Assembly (NCBI GenBank): GCA_963784995.1
Contig: CAWATZ010000024.1
Span: 248,001-312,000, forward strand
Direction of reading: 5' to 3'
From: CAWATZ01 sp963784995
GTDB taxonomy: Bacteria > Planctomycetota > Planctomycetia > Gemmatales > Gemmataceae
Length of the DNA: 64,000 nucleotides
Made by a program: the position numbers and the translations under genes. Below, piece by piece: positions 31,158-41,675 of this stretch. The number at the start of each line of letters is the position of its first letter. The stretch's first letter is position 1. The notes under the pieces are model-generated. The model was not told where the DNA came from and made no database searches. It saw only the letters and a list, made by a program, of their open reading frames with translations.

Positions 31158-34100
31158 TCACGGCACAGGCACGGCAAGGACGGACACGGTGCCATTCTCG
31201 TTGGCGGTGACCAGGTAGCGGCCGTCCGGAGTGAACGCCACCTGAGAAACGGTCTTGCCGAAGGGCCCCGGACCGATGACCTGCGAACGCAGGCCCTCCG
31301 CGGTGGGAGTCCAGAGACGAACGGTGCCGTCGTGACTGCCCGTGGCCAGCACTTCTCCCCCCGGCTGAAAGGCCAGGCTGCTGACGTGGCCGGTATGGCC
31401 GCGTGCCACGGGCCATTCTCTGCCGCTCTCCAGGTCCCACCGATGCAAGGCGGCATCCGGAAGGCTCGTGCCGGCGGCCACGGTCTTGCCATCGGGGCTG
31501 AAGGCCACGCTCAGGGGCAAGCCCCCCGGCCGGAAGGTATGGAGCCGCCGGCCGCTGGCGACCTCGGCCACCTGCACGGTCCCGTCGGTCGCTCCCGCCG
31601 AGGCCAGCAGCCGGCCATCGGGGCTGAAGGCCACGGCCCGCACCCAGAACGCGGGGCCGCGCACCGGTTCCCTGGCCTGGCCGGTGGCCGCGTCCCACAC
31701 CTTGATCTGACCGTCCTCCTGCCCCGCGGCCAGGGACCGGCCATCGGGACTGAAGGCCAGGACCGATTCCCCTTTCGATTGGCCGGCCAGGGAGCGAACC
31801 TCCTGGCCCGTGGCCACGTCCCACAGGGCAATGGTGTTGTCCGCGCTGGCCGAGGCCAGTTGCTTGCCGTCGGGGCTGAAGGCCAGCGACCAGACGACGG
31901 CCGTGTGCCGTCGCAGGGTGCGGACCGGCGGCAACGCCTGACCCGCCTTCCAGCCGGCCAGGTCCCAGAGTTTGACCACGTGGTCCTGACCCGCCGAGGC
32001 CAGCAACTGACCGTCGGGGCTGACGGCCACACCCCGCACCGGCCCGTGGTGGCTGGACTCGGCCCCCAGCAGCCGACCGTCCGGCACGCTCCAGAAGTGG
32101 ATGGTCCCGTCTTCCAGACCCGCTGCCACCTGCTTGCCGTCCGAGCGGAGCGCCAGGCTCATGGGGACCCCGTAGACCCCGGGGCACTGGCGAAGCTCCC
32201 GGCCGCTCTCGGCGTCCCAGATCCGCACGCTCCGGTCATGACTGGACGTCACGATCTGTTTGCCATCCGGGGTCCAGGCCGCCGCCAGGACCCAGCTGGT
32301 GTGGCCCTGAAGCTGGAACAGCTCCATCCCCGTGGCCGCGTCCCACACCGGGGAGGCGGCAGCGTCGCTGACGCTGACCAGCCGCTTGCCATCGGGGCTG
32401 AAGGCCGCACCGCGAAGGGCCTCGTTGTTGGACTTCAAGCAGAGGACCTCCTGGCCGGTGGCGGTTTCCCAGATGCGCACGTGGCCATCGCCGAAGCTCG
32501 CCGAGCTGGCCACGCGGGCCCCGTCGGCACGGAAGGTTACGTGCAGCACCATGCCGGTGTGGTTGGCAAAGGTCCGTTGCCGCTTGCCAGTCGCTGCATC
32601 CCACAGGATCACGTTGTGGTCGTCGCTGCCCGTGGCCAGCAGCTTGCCATCCGGGCTGAAGGCGACGCAGCGGACGTGGTCGGTGTGTTCCTGGAGCGTG
32701 AAGAGTTCCTTGCCGGTTTCCACCTCCCACACCTTGGTGGTGTGATCGCCGCTCACCGTGGCCAGGCGCTGGCCATCGGGGCTGAAGGCCACCGCCAGCA
32801 CTGCTTCGGTATGGCCCTCCAGGGTGTGGAGCAGCCGGCCGTCGGGGACGCTCCAGATTGTGGTCGAGCAATGGATGAGGCCCTGCTGCGGGTCAAAGGT
32901 CCCGGCACACGTGGCCAGCCGCTTGCCGTCCGGGCTCCAGGCCACGCCACAGATCTGTCCGATGCGCCGAAACCGGTCGTCGCCCAGGACCGCCACCAGT
33001 TCCGGGGGCGCTCGCTGGGGTTCGCCGCCACCGGCCAGGGCCAGCAGCACCGGAGGGATGTCCGGCTGTTTCCGGCCGGCCAGCGGATTGGGTAGCCTGG
33101 CCTGCGCCGCTGCTGCCGGCAGGGTTCCCTGCCTGGCTTCCTCCCCACTGCCGGACGGGTTACCGGCTCGCGGCCAGCCGATCAGGACCAGGGCGGCCAT
33201 CGCCAGCAGCGCCCCGGCCAGGGCCCAGGGCAACCACCCGCCCTTCCCGGCGGCCTTGTGTAAGGCGGGCGCCGGCAGGCCGGCGGCGCCGGGATGCGCT
33301 CCAGCCGGCTGGCGAGCCTTCACCATGGGAAGCGTGGGCGAAAGCACACCCTGGCCTCGTTGCACCTGAGCCAGAGCCTGGCTGAGCACCTCGGCCACCT
33401 CGGCCGCCGATTGAAAGCGCTGCGTGGGGTCCTTGGCCAGCAGCCGGTCAATGACACCGACCAGACAATCGGAAACCTCCGGGTTGCTCTCCCAGATCGG
33501 CGGCGGCGTTTCCTCCGTGACGCGTTTGAGGACGGCCAGGGGGCTGGCGGCCCGGAAGGGCGGATGGCCGGTACACAGCGCGTACAGCACACTCCCCAGA
33601 CTGAACAGGTCCGAGCGGTGGTCCAGCGCATCGCCGCGGGCCTGCTCGGGGGCCATGTAATCGGGCGTGCCGGCGATGACCCCGCTCTGGGTCAGGCTGC
33701 TGTCGTGGATGGCCCGCGCCAGGCCGAAATCGGTGAGTTTGACGCGCTGGACGCCGTTCTCCAGCAGGACGTTGGCCGGCTTGACGTCGCGGTGAATCAG
33801 CCCTTGCTTGTGCGCCGCCGCCAACCCCCGGGCCATCTGCATGCCAATGCGGAGGACCTCCTTCAGCTCCAGCACGCCCTCCTGACCGAGACGCTGCTCC
33901 AGGGTGACGCCGGGGACGTACTCCATCACCAGGTAGGGCACCGGCCCCTGGCTCACCGCATGAATGCTGACGACGTGGTCGTCGCGGACAGCCGCCGCGG
34001 CCTGGGCCTCGCGGATGAAACGCTGGCGGGCCACGGCGCTGGCGGCCAGGTGCGGCGCCAGCAGTTTGACGGCCACCACGCGCTGCAGGGCCGTGTCGCG

Positions 34101-34538
34101 GGCCTTGAGGACCACGCCCATGCCACCCCGGCCGACCACTTCCAGCACCTGGTAGTGATCGAGCCGGCCCAGCTGTCCCGGCTGATCGGGCGGGCCGAGC
34201 AGGGGCCGCACGTCATCCAGCCCTTTGTTCGGCACGCCGCCTTCGGGCGGCTCCGGTTCGGTGCGTGAAGGCCCAACAGCTTCCGGCAGCTGCTCCTGAA
34301 GTTTGCCCAGGGCCTGCTCCAGGGCCGGATCGGTGATCGGCTCGGGCAACCCTCGCCCCAGATGTTCCGCCACGTCGGCCCAGGAGCCGGATTCCGCCGC
34401 CAGCTGCTCCAACCCCTGCTGGCAGCGCTCGCAACCTTCCAGATGGGTTTGCAGTTCCTCCTGTTCCTCGGCGGACAGAACGTTCTGGAGCAGTTGCAGC
34501 CAGCGTGCGGGTTCCGGGCAGGATTGGTTCCGAGTCAT
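31158..34538 (-). CDS. Serine/threonine protein kinase with anti-sigma-like N-terminus and 14 WD40 repeats
   Basis: The protein has 1126 residues. Residues about 18-45 carry LQTHLEGCERCQQ, an HxxxCxxC motif like zinc-binding anti-sigma (zf-HC2) domains. The kinase domain spans about 127-400: GRGGMG loop, VAVKLL lysine, HRDVKPAN, DFG, APE. A membrane helix (LPWALAGALLAMAALVLIGW) lies near residue 445. The C-terminal half has about 14 WD40 units (pattern VAFSPDGKxLASASxDxTIxLWDxATG), enough for two seven-bladed propellers, predicted outside the membrane as a sensor or scaffold. It starts 34 bases after the ECF sigma gene on the same strand, so the two are one operon and probably one signalling unit. 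Confidence 0.93.
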   Translation of the reverse strand: MTRNQSCPEPARWLQLLQNVLSAEEQEELQTHLEGCERCQQGLEQLAAESGSWADVAEHLGRGLPEPITDPALEQALGKLQEQLPEAVGPSRTEPEPPEGGVPNKGLDDVRPLLGPPDQPGQLGRLDHYQVLEVVGRGGMGVVLKARDTALQRVVAVKLLAPHLAASAVARQRFIREAQAAAAVRDDHVVSIHAVSQGPVPYLVMEYVPGVTLEQRLGQEGVLELKEVLRIGMQMARGLAAAHKQGLIHRDVKPANVLLENGVQRVKLTDFGLARAIHDSSLTQSGVIAGTPDYMAPEQARGDALDHRSDLFSLGSVLYALCTGHPPFRAASPLAVLKRVTEETPPPIWESNPEVSDCLVGVIDRLLAKDPTQRFQSAAEVAEVLSQALAQVQRGQGVLSPTLPMVKARQPAGAHPGAAGLPAPALHKAAGKGGWLPWALAGALLAMAALVLIGWPRAGNPSGSGEEARQGTLPAAAAQARLPNPLAGRKQPDIPPVLLALAGGGEPQRAPPELVAVLGDDRFRRIGQICGVAWSPDGKRLATCAGTFDPQQGLIHCSTTIWSVPDGRLLHTLEGHTEAVLAVAFSPDGQRLATVSGDHTTKVWEVETGKELFTLQEHTDHVRCVAFSPDGKLLATGSDDHNVILWDAATGKRQRTFANHTGMVLHVTFRADGARVASSASFGDGHVRIWETATGQEVLCLKSNNEALRGAAFSPDGKRLVSVSDAAASPVWDAATGMELFQLQGHTSWVLAAAWTPDGKQIVTSSHDRSVRIWDAESGRELRQCPGVYGVPMSLALRSDGKQVAAGLEDGTIHFWSVPDGRLLGAESSHHGPVRGVAVSPDGQLLASAGQDHVVKLWDLAGWKAGQALPPVRTLRRHTAVVWSLAFSPDGKQLASASADNTIALWDVATGQEVRSLAGQSKGESVLAFSPDGRSLAAGQEDGQIKVWDAATGQAREPVRGPAFWVRAVAFSPDGRLLASAGATDGTVQVAEVASGRRLHTFRPGGLPLSVAFSPDGKTVAAGTSLPDAALHRWDLESGREWPVARGHTGHVSSLAFQPGGEVLATGSHDGTVRLWTPTAEGLRSQVIGPGPFGKTVSQVAFTPDGRYLVTANENGTVSVLAVPVP

Positions 34539-34572
34539 GGCAACCTCCAGGGACGGAGCACGGGAAACCGCG

Positions 34573-35163
34573 TTACTCGGCTTCCAGCTCTCGAATCTGC
34601 TGTTTCAGCCGGGCCATGACCCGACTCTTGGCCAGGTACACGGCCGCGACCGTCAGGCCCAGCTCCCCGGCCACGTCCTGGCCGCTGCGGCCCTCCACAG
34701 CGGTCTGCCAGAAGGCTTGCCAGGTCGCCGGCTGGAAGCTGGGACGGATTTCCTCGGCGGCCGTGCTGAACAACTGCTGCTGGTATTCCCGCTCCCACTC
34801 GTCTGCCTTCTCCGGGGCCGGCTGCTCTTGCAGCAGCACCTGCGCACTGCTGCCGCCACTGCCCTGCTCCTGCCGGCCCTTGCGGCAGCGCAGGTCATAC
34901 AGGCGGCGCTGGGCCAGGGTGAACAGCCAGCCGCGGAAGGAGCCCCGCTGGGGGTCATACTGCAGGCGGGCCACGGCATCGCTGACGGAGCTGAGGACGT
35001 CCTGGGTCAGGTCGGCCGCGTCGGCATCCTGCAGGCCGCTCCGCTGCCCATAACGATACACCAGCGGACCATACAGACGAACGAACGAGGTCCAGGCAGC
35101 GCTGTCGCGACGGTCGCGCAGGCGGACCAGAAGGCTTGGCCGGGTCAGAGGCGTGTCGGTCAT
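34573..35163 (-). CDS. ECF-subfamily RNA polymerase sigma factor
   Basis: The protein has 196 residues. Region 2 is at about residues 20-90 (WTSFVRLYGPLVYRYGQRSG, DADAADLTQDVLSSV, RGSFRGWLFTLAQRRLYDL). Region 4 HTH is at about 140-185 (WQTAVEGRSGQDVAGELGLT, YLAKSRVMARLKQQI). This is the planctomycete type of ECF sigma factor that is typically encoded beside WD40 serine/threonine kinases. It is the first gene of the operon with the kinase, whose N-terminal zinc motif may hold or regulate it. The 228 bases upstream, shared with the divergent TIGR03032 gene, should contain the promoter. Confidence 0.92.
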   Translation of the reverse strand: MTDTPLTRPSLLVRLRDRRDSAAWTSFVRLYGPLVYRYGQRSGLQDADAADLTQDVLSSVSDAVARLQYDPQRGSFRGWLFTLAQRRLYDLRCRKGRQEQGSGGSSAQVLLQEQPAPEKADEWEREYQQQLFSTAAEEIRPSFQPATWQAFWQTAVEGRSGQDVAGELGLTVAAVYLAKSRVMARLKQQIRELEAE

Positions 35164-35391
35164 GCGCTAACCTCCCCTAGCAAGTAATTCTGGGCAGGCG
35201 GGAAAACCTATCAAGACTTGTGCGCATTCCGTTCGACCAGCGAAAAAACAGCTTCCTCGCTAATAGGTTCGCGACCTTGCCTCAGAACTCCCTTGCAGAC
35301 ACGGGCCGTTGGCGAACAATTCCTCTCACCAGTGGGGTATATGAGGAGCCGGGCCCTGTGGCACCAGTGCAAGCAAACGCAGGAGTGCTTC

Positions 35392-36507
35392 ATGAGAGGC
35401 GTCAGCGCCGCCAGCGAAGCTCCGCCCCCGTTGCGGAGCGTCCATACCGCCTCGTTTCCCGCTCTGCTGGACCAGCTGGGCCTGTCGGTCCTGGTCACCA
35501 CCTACCAGGCGGGCAAACTGGTGCTGCTCCGCTCCGACGGCGGCACGCTCAACACTCATTTCCGCAGCTTCTGCAAACCGATGGGCCTGGCCACGGCTGG
35601 CGACCGTCTGGCCGTCGGCACCGCCCTGGAAATCTGGGAGTACCACAACCTCCCGGCCGTCGCCCAGCGCCTGGAACCCGCGGGCCGGCACGACGCCTGC
35701 TTCCTGCCGCGCCTGGGCCACACCACTGGCGACATCCAGATTCACGAGATGGCGTGGGGGAATGACGGACTCTGGTTCGTCAACACGCGCTTCTCCTGCC
35801 TGTGTACCCTCGACCGCGTCCACAGCTTTGTGCCGCGCTGGCGACCGCCCTTCATCTCCGCCTTGGCCCCGGAGGACCGCTGCCATCTCAACGGCCTGAG
35901 CCTGGTGCAAGGGCGACCGGCCTTCGTCACCGCCCTGGCCGAGACCGACACCCGGGGCGGCTGGCGGGCCCACAAGAAGGACGGCGGCGTCCTCATCGAA
36001 GTCGAGACCGGCAGAGTCTTGCTGCGCGGCCTGGCGATGCCGCACTCGCCGCGCTGGCACGACGGCAAACTCTGGCTGCTCGAGTCCGGCGCCGGCAGCC
36101 TGGGCTACGTCGATCCGTGGACGCTGCGCTACCAGTGCGTGGCCGAATTGCCCGGGTTCACGCGCGGCCTGGCCTTCCACGACAACCTGGCCTTCGTCGG
36201 CCTCTCCCAGGTGCGCGAGAGCGCCGTCTTCAGCGGCATCCCCATTGCCGAGCGCCCCATCGAGGAGCGCTGCTGTGGCGTCTGGGTGGTGGACGTCGCC
36301 ACCGGCCAGACGGTGGCCTTCGTGAAGTTCGAGGACGCCGTGCAGGAGGTCTTCGCCGTGCAGGTGCTGCCCGGCGTCCGCTTCCCCGACCTGATCAATG
36401 ACAACCCCGCCCTGATCGCCGATTCGTTCGTGCTGGCTGACGAGGCACTGGACGTCGTGCCGGCGCCACTGCGCCGCCCCGTGCGCCGCCAGGCCGTAGC
36501 CGGCTGA
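35392..36507 (+). CDS. TIGR03032-family protein
   Basis: The protein has 371 residues. The start is set by AGGAG seven bases before the ATG (MRGVSAASEAPPPLRS). It matches the TIGR03032 family pattern as I know it: LLDQLGLSVLVTTYQAGKLV near the N-terminus, HEMAWGNDGLWFVNTRFSCL, PRWRPPFISALAPEDRCHLN, and a beta-propeller-like series of short strands. No signal peptide is seen. The biochemical role of the family is not established; members often lie near surface-protein or sulfatase genes. The gene is followed by the large Gly-rich exported protein on the same strand, about 100 bases on. Confidence 0.85.
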   Translation: MRGVSAASEAPPPLRSVHTASFPALLDQLGLSVLVTTYQAGKLVLLRSDGGTLNTHFRSFCKPMGLATAGDRLAVGTALEIWEYHNLPAVAQRLEPAGRHDACFLPRLGHTTGDIQIHEMAWGNDGLWFVNTRFSCLCTLDRVHSFVPRWRPPFISALAPEDRCHLNGLSLVQGRPAFVTALAETDTRGGWRAHKKDGGVLIEVETGRVLLRGLAMPHSPRWHDGKLWLLESGAGSLGYVDPWTLRYQCVAELPGFTRGLAFHDNLAFVGLSQVRESAVFSGIPIAERPIEERCCGVWVVDVATGQTVAFVKFEDAVQEVFAVQVLPGVRFPDLINDNPALIADSFVLADEALDVVPAPLRRPVRRQAVAG

Positions 36508-36607
36508 CAACCAACCCGCACCATGCCTGACCTCTCAAGCTGCCCGGCACCGTGCCGGCCAGCTGGCGTTCGCCGTCTGTCCGCATCACTCCCGGAGTCC
36601 CCTGAGC

Positions 36608-39600
36608 ATGTCACACTGGAACTGGATTCACCGTCTCTTTGCCCACAAGTCCCGCGTGCCGGTCGTCAAGCGCAAACCGAAGACCCGGACCAGCTTCCGG
36701 CCCATGCTGGAGGCCCTGGAGGATCGGCTGGCGCCGGCCGCCCTGACCGTCAACAGCCTCGCCGACAATACCACGGACACCAGCCAGCTGACCCTGCGCG
36801 AGGCCATCGCGCTGGTGAACGGCGCGGGCAACCCCGGGCGCTGGGACAGTCGAGCCTGCCCGCTGGCTGGGCGACGCAGATCTCCGGCACCTTCGGCAGC
36901 AAGGACACCATCCAGTTCGACCCGAGCCTGGCCGGCAAGACGATCGACCTGACGCAGGTCGGCGACAGCGCGTTCGGGCCTTCCGGACTTCTGATCACCG
37001 CCCCGGTCACCATCCAGGGGCTGAGCGGCAATCAGGGCATTACCCTCGCCGGGCCCGGCGCGGGCGGCGACCTGCGTCTGTTCCGCGTGGCCCCGAGCGG
37101 CAGCCTGACGCTGGAAAACCTGACCCTCGAGGGCGGCTCGGCCGTGGGCCAGCAAGGCGGTGATTCCGACAACGCCGGCGGCGGGGGCGGCGGCGCGGCC
37201 GGGCTCGGTGGCGCCATCCTCAATCAGGGCCAGCTCATCATTCTCAACAGCACCCTGACCGGCGACACTGTCCAGGGCGGTGGCGGCGGACTGAGCTTTA
37301 CGTACCTCCAGGGCGGCGGCGGGGGCGGCGGCGCGGGCGTGCAGCACGGCGGCGGCACGGCCAACAGTCCAATCGGCGGCCCGGGCGGCTCCCCCTTCGG
37401 TGGGGCGGGCGCAACTTCGCTCTCCTCACGCGGCGGCGGCGCGGGCCAGGACGGCGGCGGCGGTGGTGGCGGCTACGGACCGCCGGTGCTGAATGCCGGC
37501 GGCCACGGCGGCGGCAGCGGTCTCTTCGGCGGCGGCGGGGGCGGCGGCTTCGGCACCACCGGGGGCGGCGGCGGCTCTGGCGGCCTCTTCGGCGGCGGCG
37601 GAGGCGGCGGGTCCAGCTCGCCCGGCCACCCGGGAGGGTACGCCGGGGCCAACGGCTACCTCGGCGGCGCCGGCGGGACCGGTGGCGCCAGCGGGCCCAG
37701 TTCCACGCCCGGCGGCGGGGGCGGCGGCGGGGCCGGCCTGGGCGGCGCCATCTTCAACGCGGCGGGGGCCGACATCAACGTCATCAACAGCACGTTCTAC
37801 GCCGACAAGGCCTATGGCGGTGCGGGCGGGGGCGGGGGGGCCGGGGCCGGCACCGGCGCTGGCGGTGCCATTTTCAACGAATCAGGCACCGTCATCATCA
37901 CCAATTCGACCTTCGCCAACAACACGGCCAATCGCGGCGGCGGCATCTTCGACTATGCGCCCACGTCCGGGGTATTTCCCTACGTGACCCTGAACAACGC
38001 CATCGTCGCCAACAGCACCGGCAACGCCACCGATTACGACACGAATCTCTCCAGCGGCCAGGAGAGTTCCGGTTCTTCCAACTTGATCGGCAAGAATCAC
38101 GGCTTCCAGGGCGGTGTGGTCAGCACCGCCAACCCGCTGCTGTCCACGCTGGACAACTACGGCGGCCCGACGCCGACGCTGAGCCTGTTGCCCGGCAGCC
38201 CGGCCATTGATGCCGGCAACAACAGCTTTCTCAGCACGATTGCCCAGGCCGAGGGGGTCCCGACTGCCGACGCCACCGATCAGCGTGGTCTGTCCCGGCT
38301 CGTGGACGGCAAGAACACCGGCACCGCCGTCATCGACATCGGGGCCGACGAAATGCAGCATTACGTCGTCAACACGGCGGTCGATGAGTCGATACCCGGA
38401 GGTGGCCTTACCAGCCTGCGGGAGGCGATCGACCTGGCCAATACCGGCGGCGGCCTGATCACTTTCGCGTCGAGCCTGGCCGGTCAGACGATCGAGCTGA
38501 CCATGATCGGCGACACCGCATTCGGGCCTTCCGCCTTCGCGATCAGCTCCCCGGTCACCATCCAGGGGCTGACCGGCAACCAGGGCATCACCATCGCCCG
38601 GGACACCAACCCAGCGGACTATCCCAATCAGCAGGTGCCTGACTTCCGTCTGTTCGCCGTGACTGCCACCGGCAGTCTGACTCTGGATGACCTGACCCTC
38701 AGCGACGGCCTCGCCCAGGGGGGCAACGGCGGCAGCGGTGCCGGCGGGGGCGGTGGGGCGGCGGGACTGGGTGGCGCCATCTTCAACGCCGGGACGCTCA
38801 CCCTGTTAGCCAGCACCCTTTCGGGGAACCAGGCCATCGGCGGCAACGGCGGCAACGTGAACAATACCAGCGGGGGCGGCGGAGGCGGCGGGATCGGCGG
38901 CAACGGTGGTTCCTCAGCCATTGTGCCCGTCTTTGGTCCCGCAGGCGTCGGCAACGCTTATGAAGGCGGATCAGGCGGCCCTCCCAACCCGGGCAGCCCG
39001 GGCATCGCCTTCAGGTATGCGAATTATGGGCTCCTCCGCATCGCCTTCGGAGGCAACGGCGGCTTCGGCGGCGGCGGGGGCGGCGGGGGATACCTTGGCC
39101 TGCGTGGCTTTGGCGACTTCACCGGCACCGGCGGTTTCGGTGGTGGCGGTGGCGGCGGCAGCTTTTACGCCGGCAGCGGCGCGAGCGGCGGCTTTGGAGG
39201 GGGCGGCGGCGGCGCCGGCGGGCAGGCCAGCCAGGCCTTCAGGGGTTCCGGCGGCTTCGCCGCCGGTGCCGGCGGCAGCGGATATGGTGGCGGCGGCGGC
39301 GGGGCGGGTCTGGGGGGTGCCGTATTCAACCTGGACGGCACGGTTACCCTCACCAATAGCACTCTTGCGAATGACACGGCGCTGGGAGGACAAGGCGGCC
39401 TGGGCGGTCAGAACGGCGTTGCGGGCAATGGACTGGGCGGTGCCGTGTTCAATCTCAACGGCAACGTCACCGTCCTGAACAGTACTCTCTCCGGAAACAC
39501 AGCCCAGGGCGGGGGCGCCGTCTACAACCTCGGCGACACCGGGACCGCGGCCGTGACAATCAACAACAGCATTCTCGCCAATACGGCCAATGGCGCCACC

Positions 39601-41637
39601 GATTTCCAGGCCAACTCCCTCTATGGCGGCCCCGTGACCAGCAGCGGCAGCAACAACATCATCGGCAGTCAGATCAACTTTACCGGGAGCTTCAGCAGTG
39701 CCAATCCCCAACTGGGACCGTTGCAAAACAACGGCGGCCCAACCCAGACGCTGGCCCCGTTGCCCGGCAGCCCGGCCATCGATGCCGGCAATGACAGCGT
39801 TCTCAGCACCATCGCCCAGGCCGAGGGCGTCTCGACCGCCAACGCCACGGACCAGACTGGCAACCCTCGTATCTTTGGCGCCCACATCGACCTCGGCGCT
39901 GTCGAAGCGCATTCGGTGGCCGCGACGCTGCAATTCGTGCAGCTCCCGGCCGCCATCACGGTCGGTCAGGCGTTCACCGTGCAGATCGAAGTGCTGGACC
40001 AGTTCGGCAACCTCCTCAGCAGCGACAACAGCGACGAGGTGACGCTCAGCGGTGCGCCTTTTGTCTCCGGGACGACCACGGTCACGGTGCAAAATGGCAT
40101 TGCCACCTTCAGCAACCTGGTGATCGCCATGGCCGGCACCTACACCCTCAGCGCCTCCTCCGGCACCCTGACCCCTGCGACTTCCAGCTCTTTGACCATC
40201 ACCAAGCTCGTGCCAACCGTGAGCGTGACCGACGCTGGCGGTATCTACAACAGCTCAGCCTTCCCGGCCAGCGTCACCATCAACGGCGCCAGCTCCCTGG
40301 AGGGCATCAGCCCGACGCTCTCCTACTATGCTGGCAGCAACACCAGCGGCTCCACGCTCAACGGTACTCCGACCGCCGCCGGCACTTACACCGTCGTGGC
40401 AACTTTCGGCGGCAGTGCCGACTACGCCAGCACCAGCAGCCCTCCAGTCGTCTTCACGATCAGCAAGGCAACCCCCGTTGTCAGCGTGACAGATGCAGGC
40501 GGCGCCTTCATCGGCTCAGCCTTCCCCGCCAATGCCACGGTCAACGGCGCCGGCTCCCTGGAGGGCATCAGCCCGACGCTCTCCTACTATGCCGGCAGTA
40601 ACCCCAGCGGTACTCCGCTCAACGGCCCACCCACCACGGCCGGCACTTACACAGTCGTGGCCGCCTTCGCCGGCAGCGCCGACTACATCAGCGCCAGCAG
40701 CACCCCGGTGGTCTTCACCATCAGCAAGGCAACACCGGTCCTCAGCGTGACTGACCTCGGTGGCGCCTACACCGGTTCAGCTTACCCAGCCAGCGTCAAG
40801 GTCAATGGCGCCAGTTCCCTGGAGGGCGTCAGCCCAACGCTCGCCTACTACGCCGGCAGCAACCCCAGCGGCACTCCGCTCAATGGCGCCCCATCCGCCA
40901 ACGGCACCTACGTGGCAGTGGCGACTTTCCCTGGAAGCATCGACTATACCTCGGCATCCAGCAGCGTCACCTTTACCATTGGCAAGATCGCCACCACGCT
41001 CAGCATCAGTTCCTCGGCCTCTTCCGTGGTCGCCGGCCAGAACGTCACCTTTACCGCCATCCTGAAAGCCGCCAGTTCGGGAGCTTCTCCGACCGGCAGC
41101 GTCTGTTTCTACGACGGCTGCACCTTGCTGGGCAGCGCTTCCCTCCAGACCAGCAATGGCCTTACCTCTGCCAGCTTGACCTCCAAAGCGCTCACCAAAG
41201 CAGGGGCCCACAGAATCACTGCCTCCTACAACGGTAACGGCAACTTCCTGGGCAGCACCTCCGCAACCTGGACGCAACAGGTCACTGCCGCTGCCCCCGC
41301 CAGCATCACCATCCTGGCCGGCAATAACCAATCATCCAGTCTGACGACCACCTTCGGCATGGCCCTGCAGGTGCAGGTCACCGACGCATACGGCAACGTC
41401 CTCAGTGGGGTGGCCGTGACCTTCACGGTGGAGGTTGGCAGCAGCGGCGCCTCGGGCAATTTCGGCGGCATGGGGACAGCAACCGCGACCACGTCAGCGA
41501 CGGGGGTGGCGGTCGCGCCACCCCTGGTAGCGGGCGACAAGCTGGGCAGCTTCAGCGTGGTCGCGTCCGTCGCCGGGCTGACCCAAGAGGACACGTTCAG
41601 CCTGACGGTCACGGGGCGAGGCTCTCCGGTCTTCTGA
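36608..41637 (+). pseudogene. Very large Gly-rich exported adhesin-like protein, frame-broken near its start
   Basis: The true start is ATG 36608 (MSHWNWIHRLFAHKS), with the planctomycete export motif LEALEDRLAPA at about residues 35-45. One G is missing near 36838 (NPG|ALGQSSLPAGW); restoring it gives 1676 residues. Order: CSLREA-type start (LTLREAIALVN), beta-helix units with very long Gly-rich stretches, a second unit from residue about 585 (LTSLREAIDLAN) with more Gly-rich loops, an Ig-like domain (about 1100-1195), three tandem 87-residue MBG-type repeats, a Big_3_5-type domain, and a final Ig-like domain (LTTTFGMALQVQVTD). It is presumably at the cell surface as an adhesin or autotransporter-like filament. 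No enzyme motif is visible. Confidence 0.85.
40219..41001 (+). repeat. Three tandem 261-bp repeat units (MBG-type domains)
   Basis: Units begin at 40219, 40480 and 40741, each at the codon before SVTD; the period is exactly 261 bases (87 residues). Each runs from [VL]SVTD.GG...PA, through GASSLEG or GAGSLEG and SPTLxYYAGSN, to GTYxxVATF or VAAF and VTFTI-like ends. They lie in the C-terminal part of the Gly-rich exported protein. Confidence 0.85.
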
Positions 41638-41675
41638 TCGGCCGCTTTGGACCCCGCGGGGGAAGGGAGTGGGCC

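Noticed and set aside
36523..36607. Start of the Gly-rich protein at the in-frame codon near 36523
   Set aside because: That frame translates into low-complexity sequence before the break, while the other frame gives an ATG with the planctomycete LEALEDRLAPA export motif.
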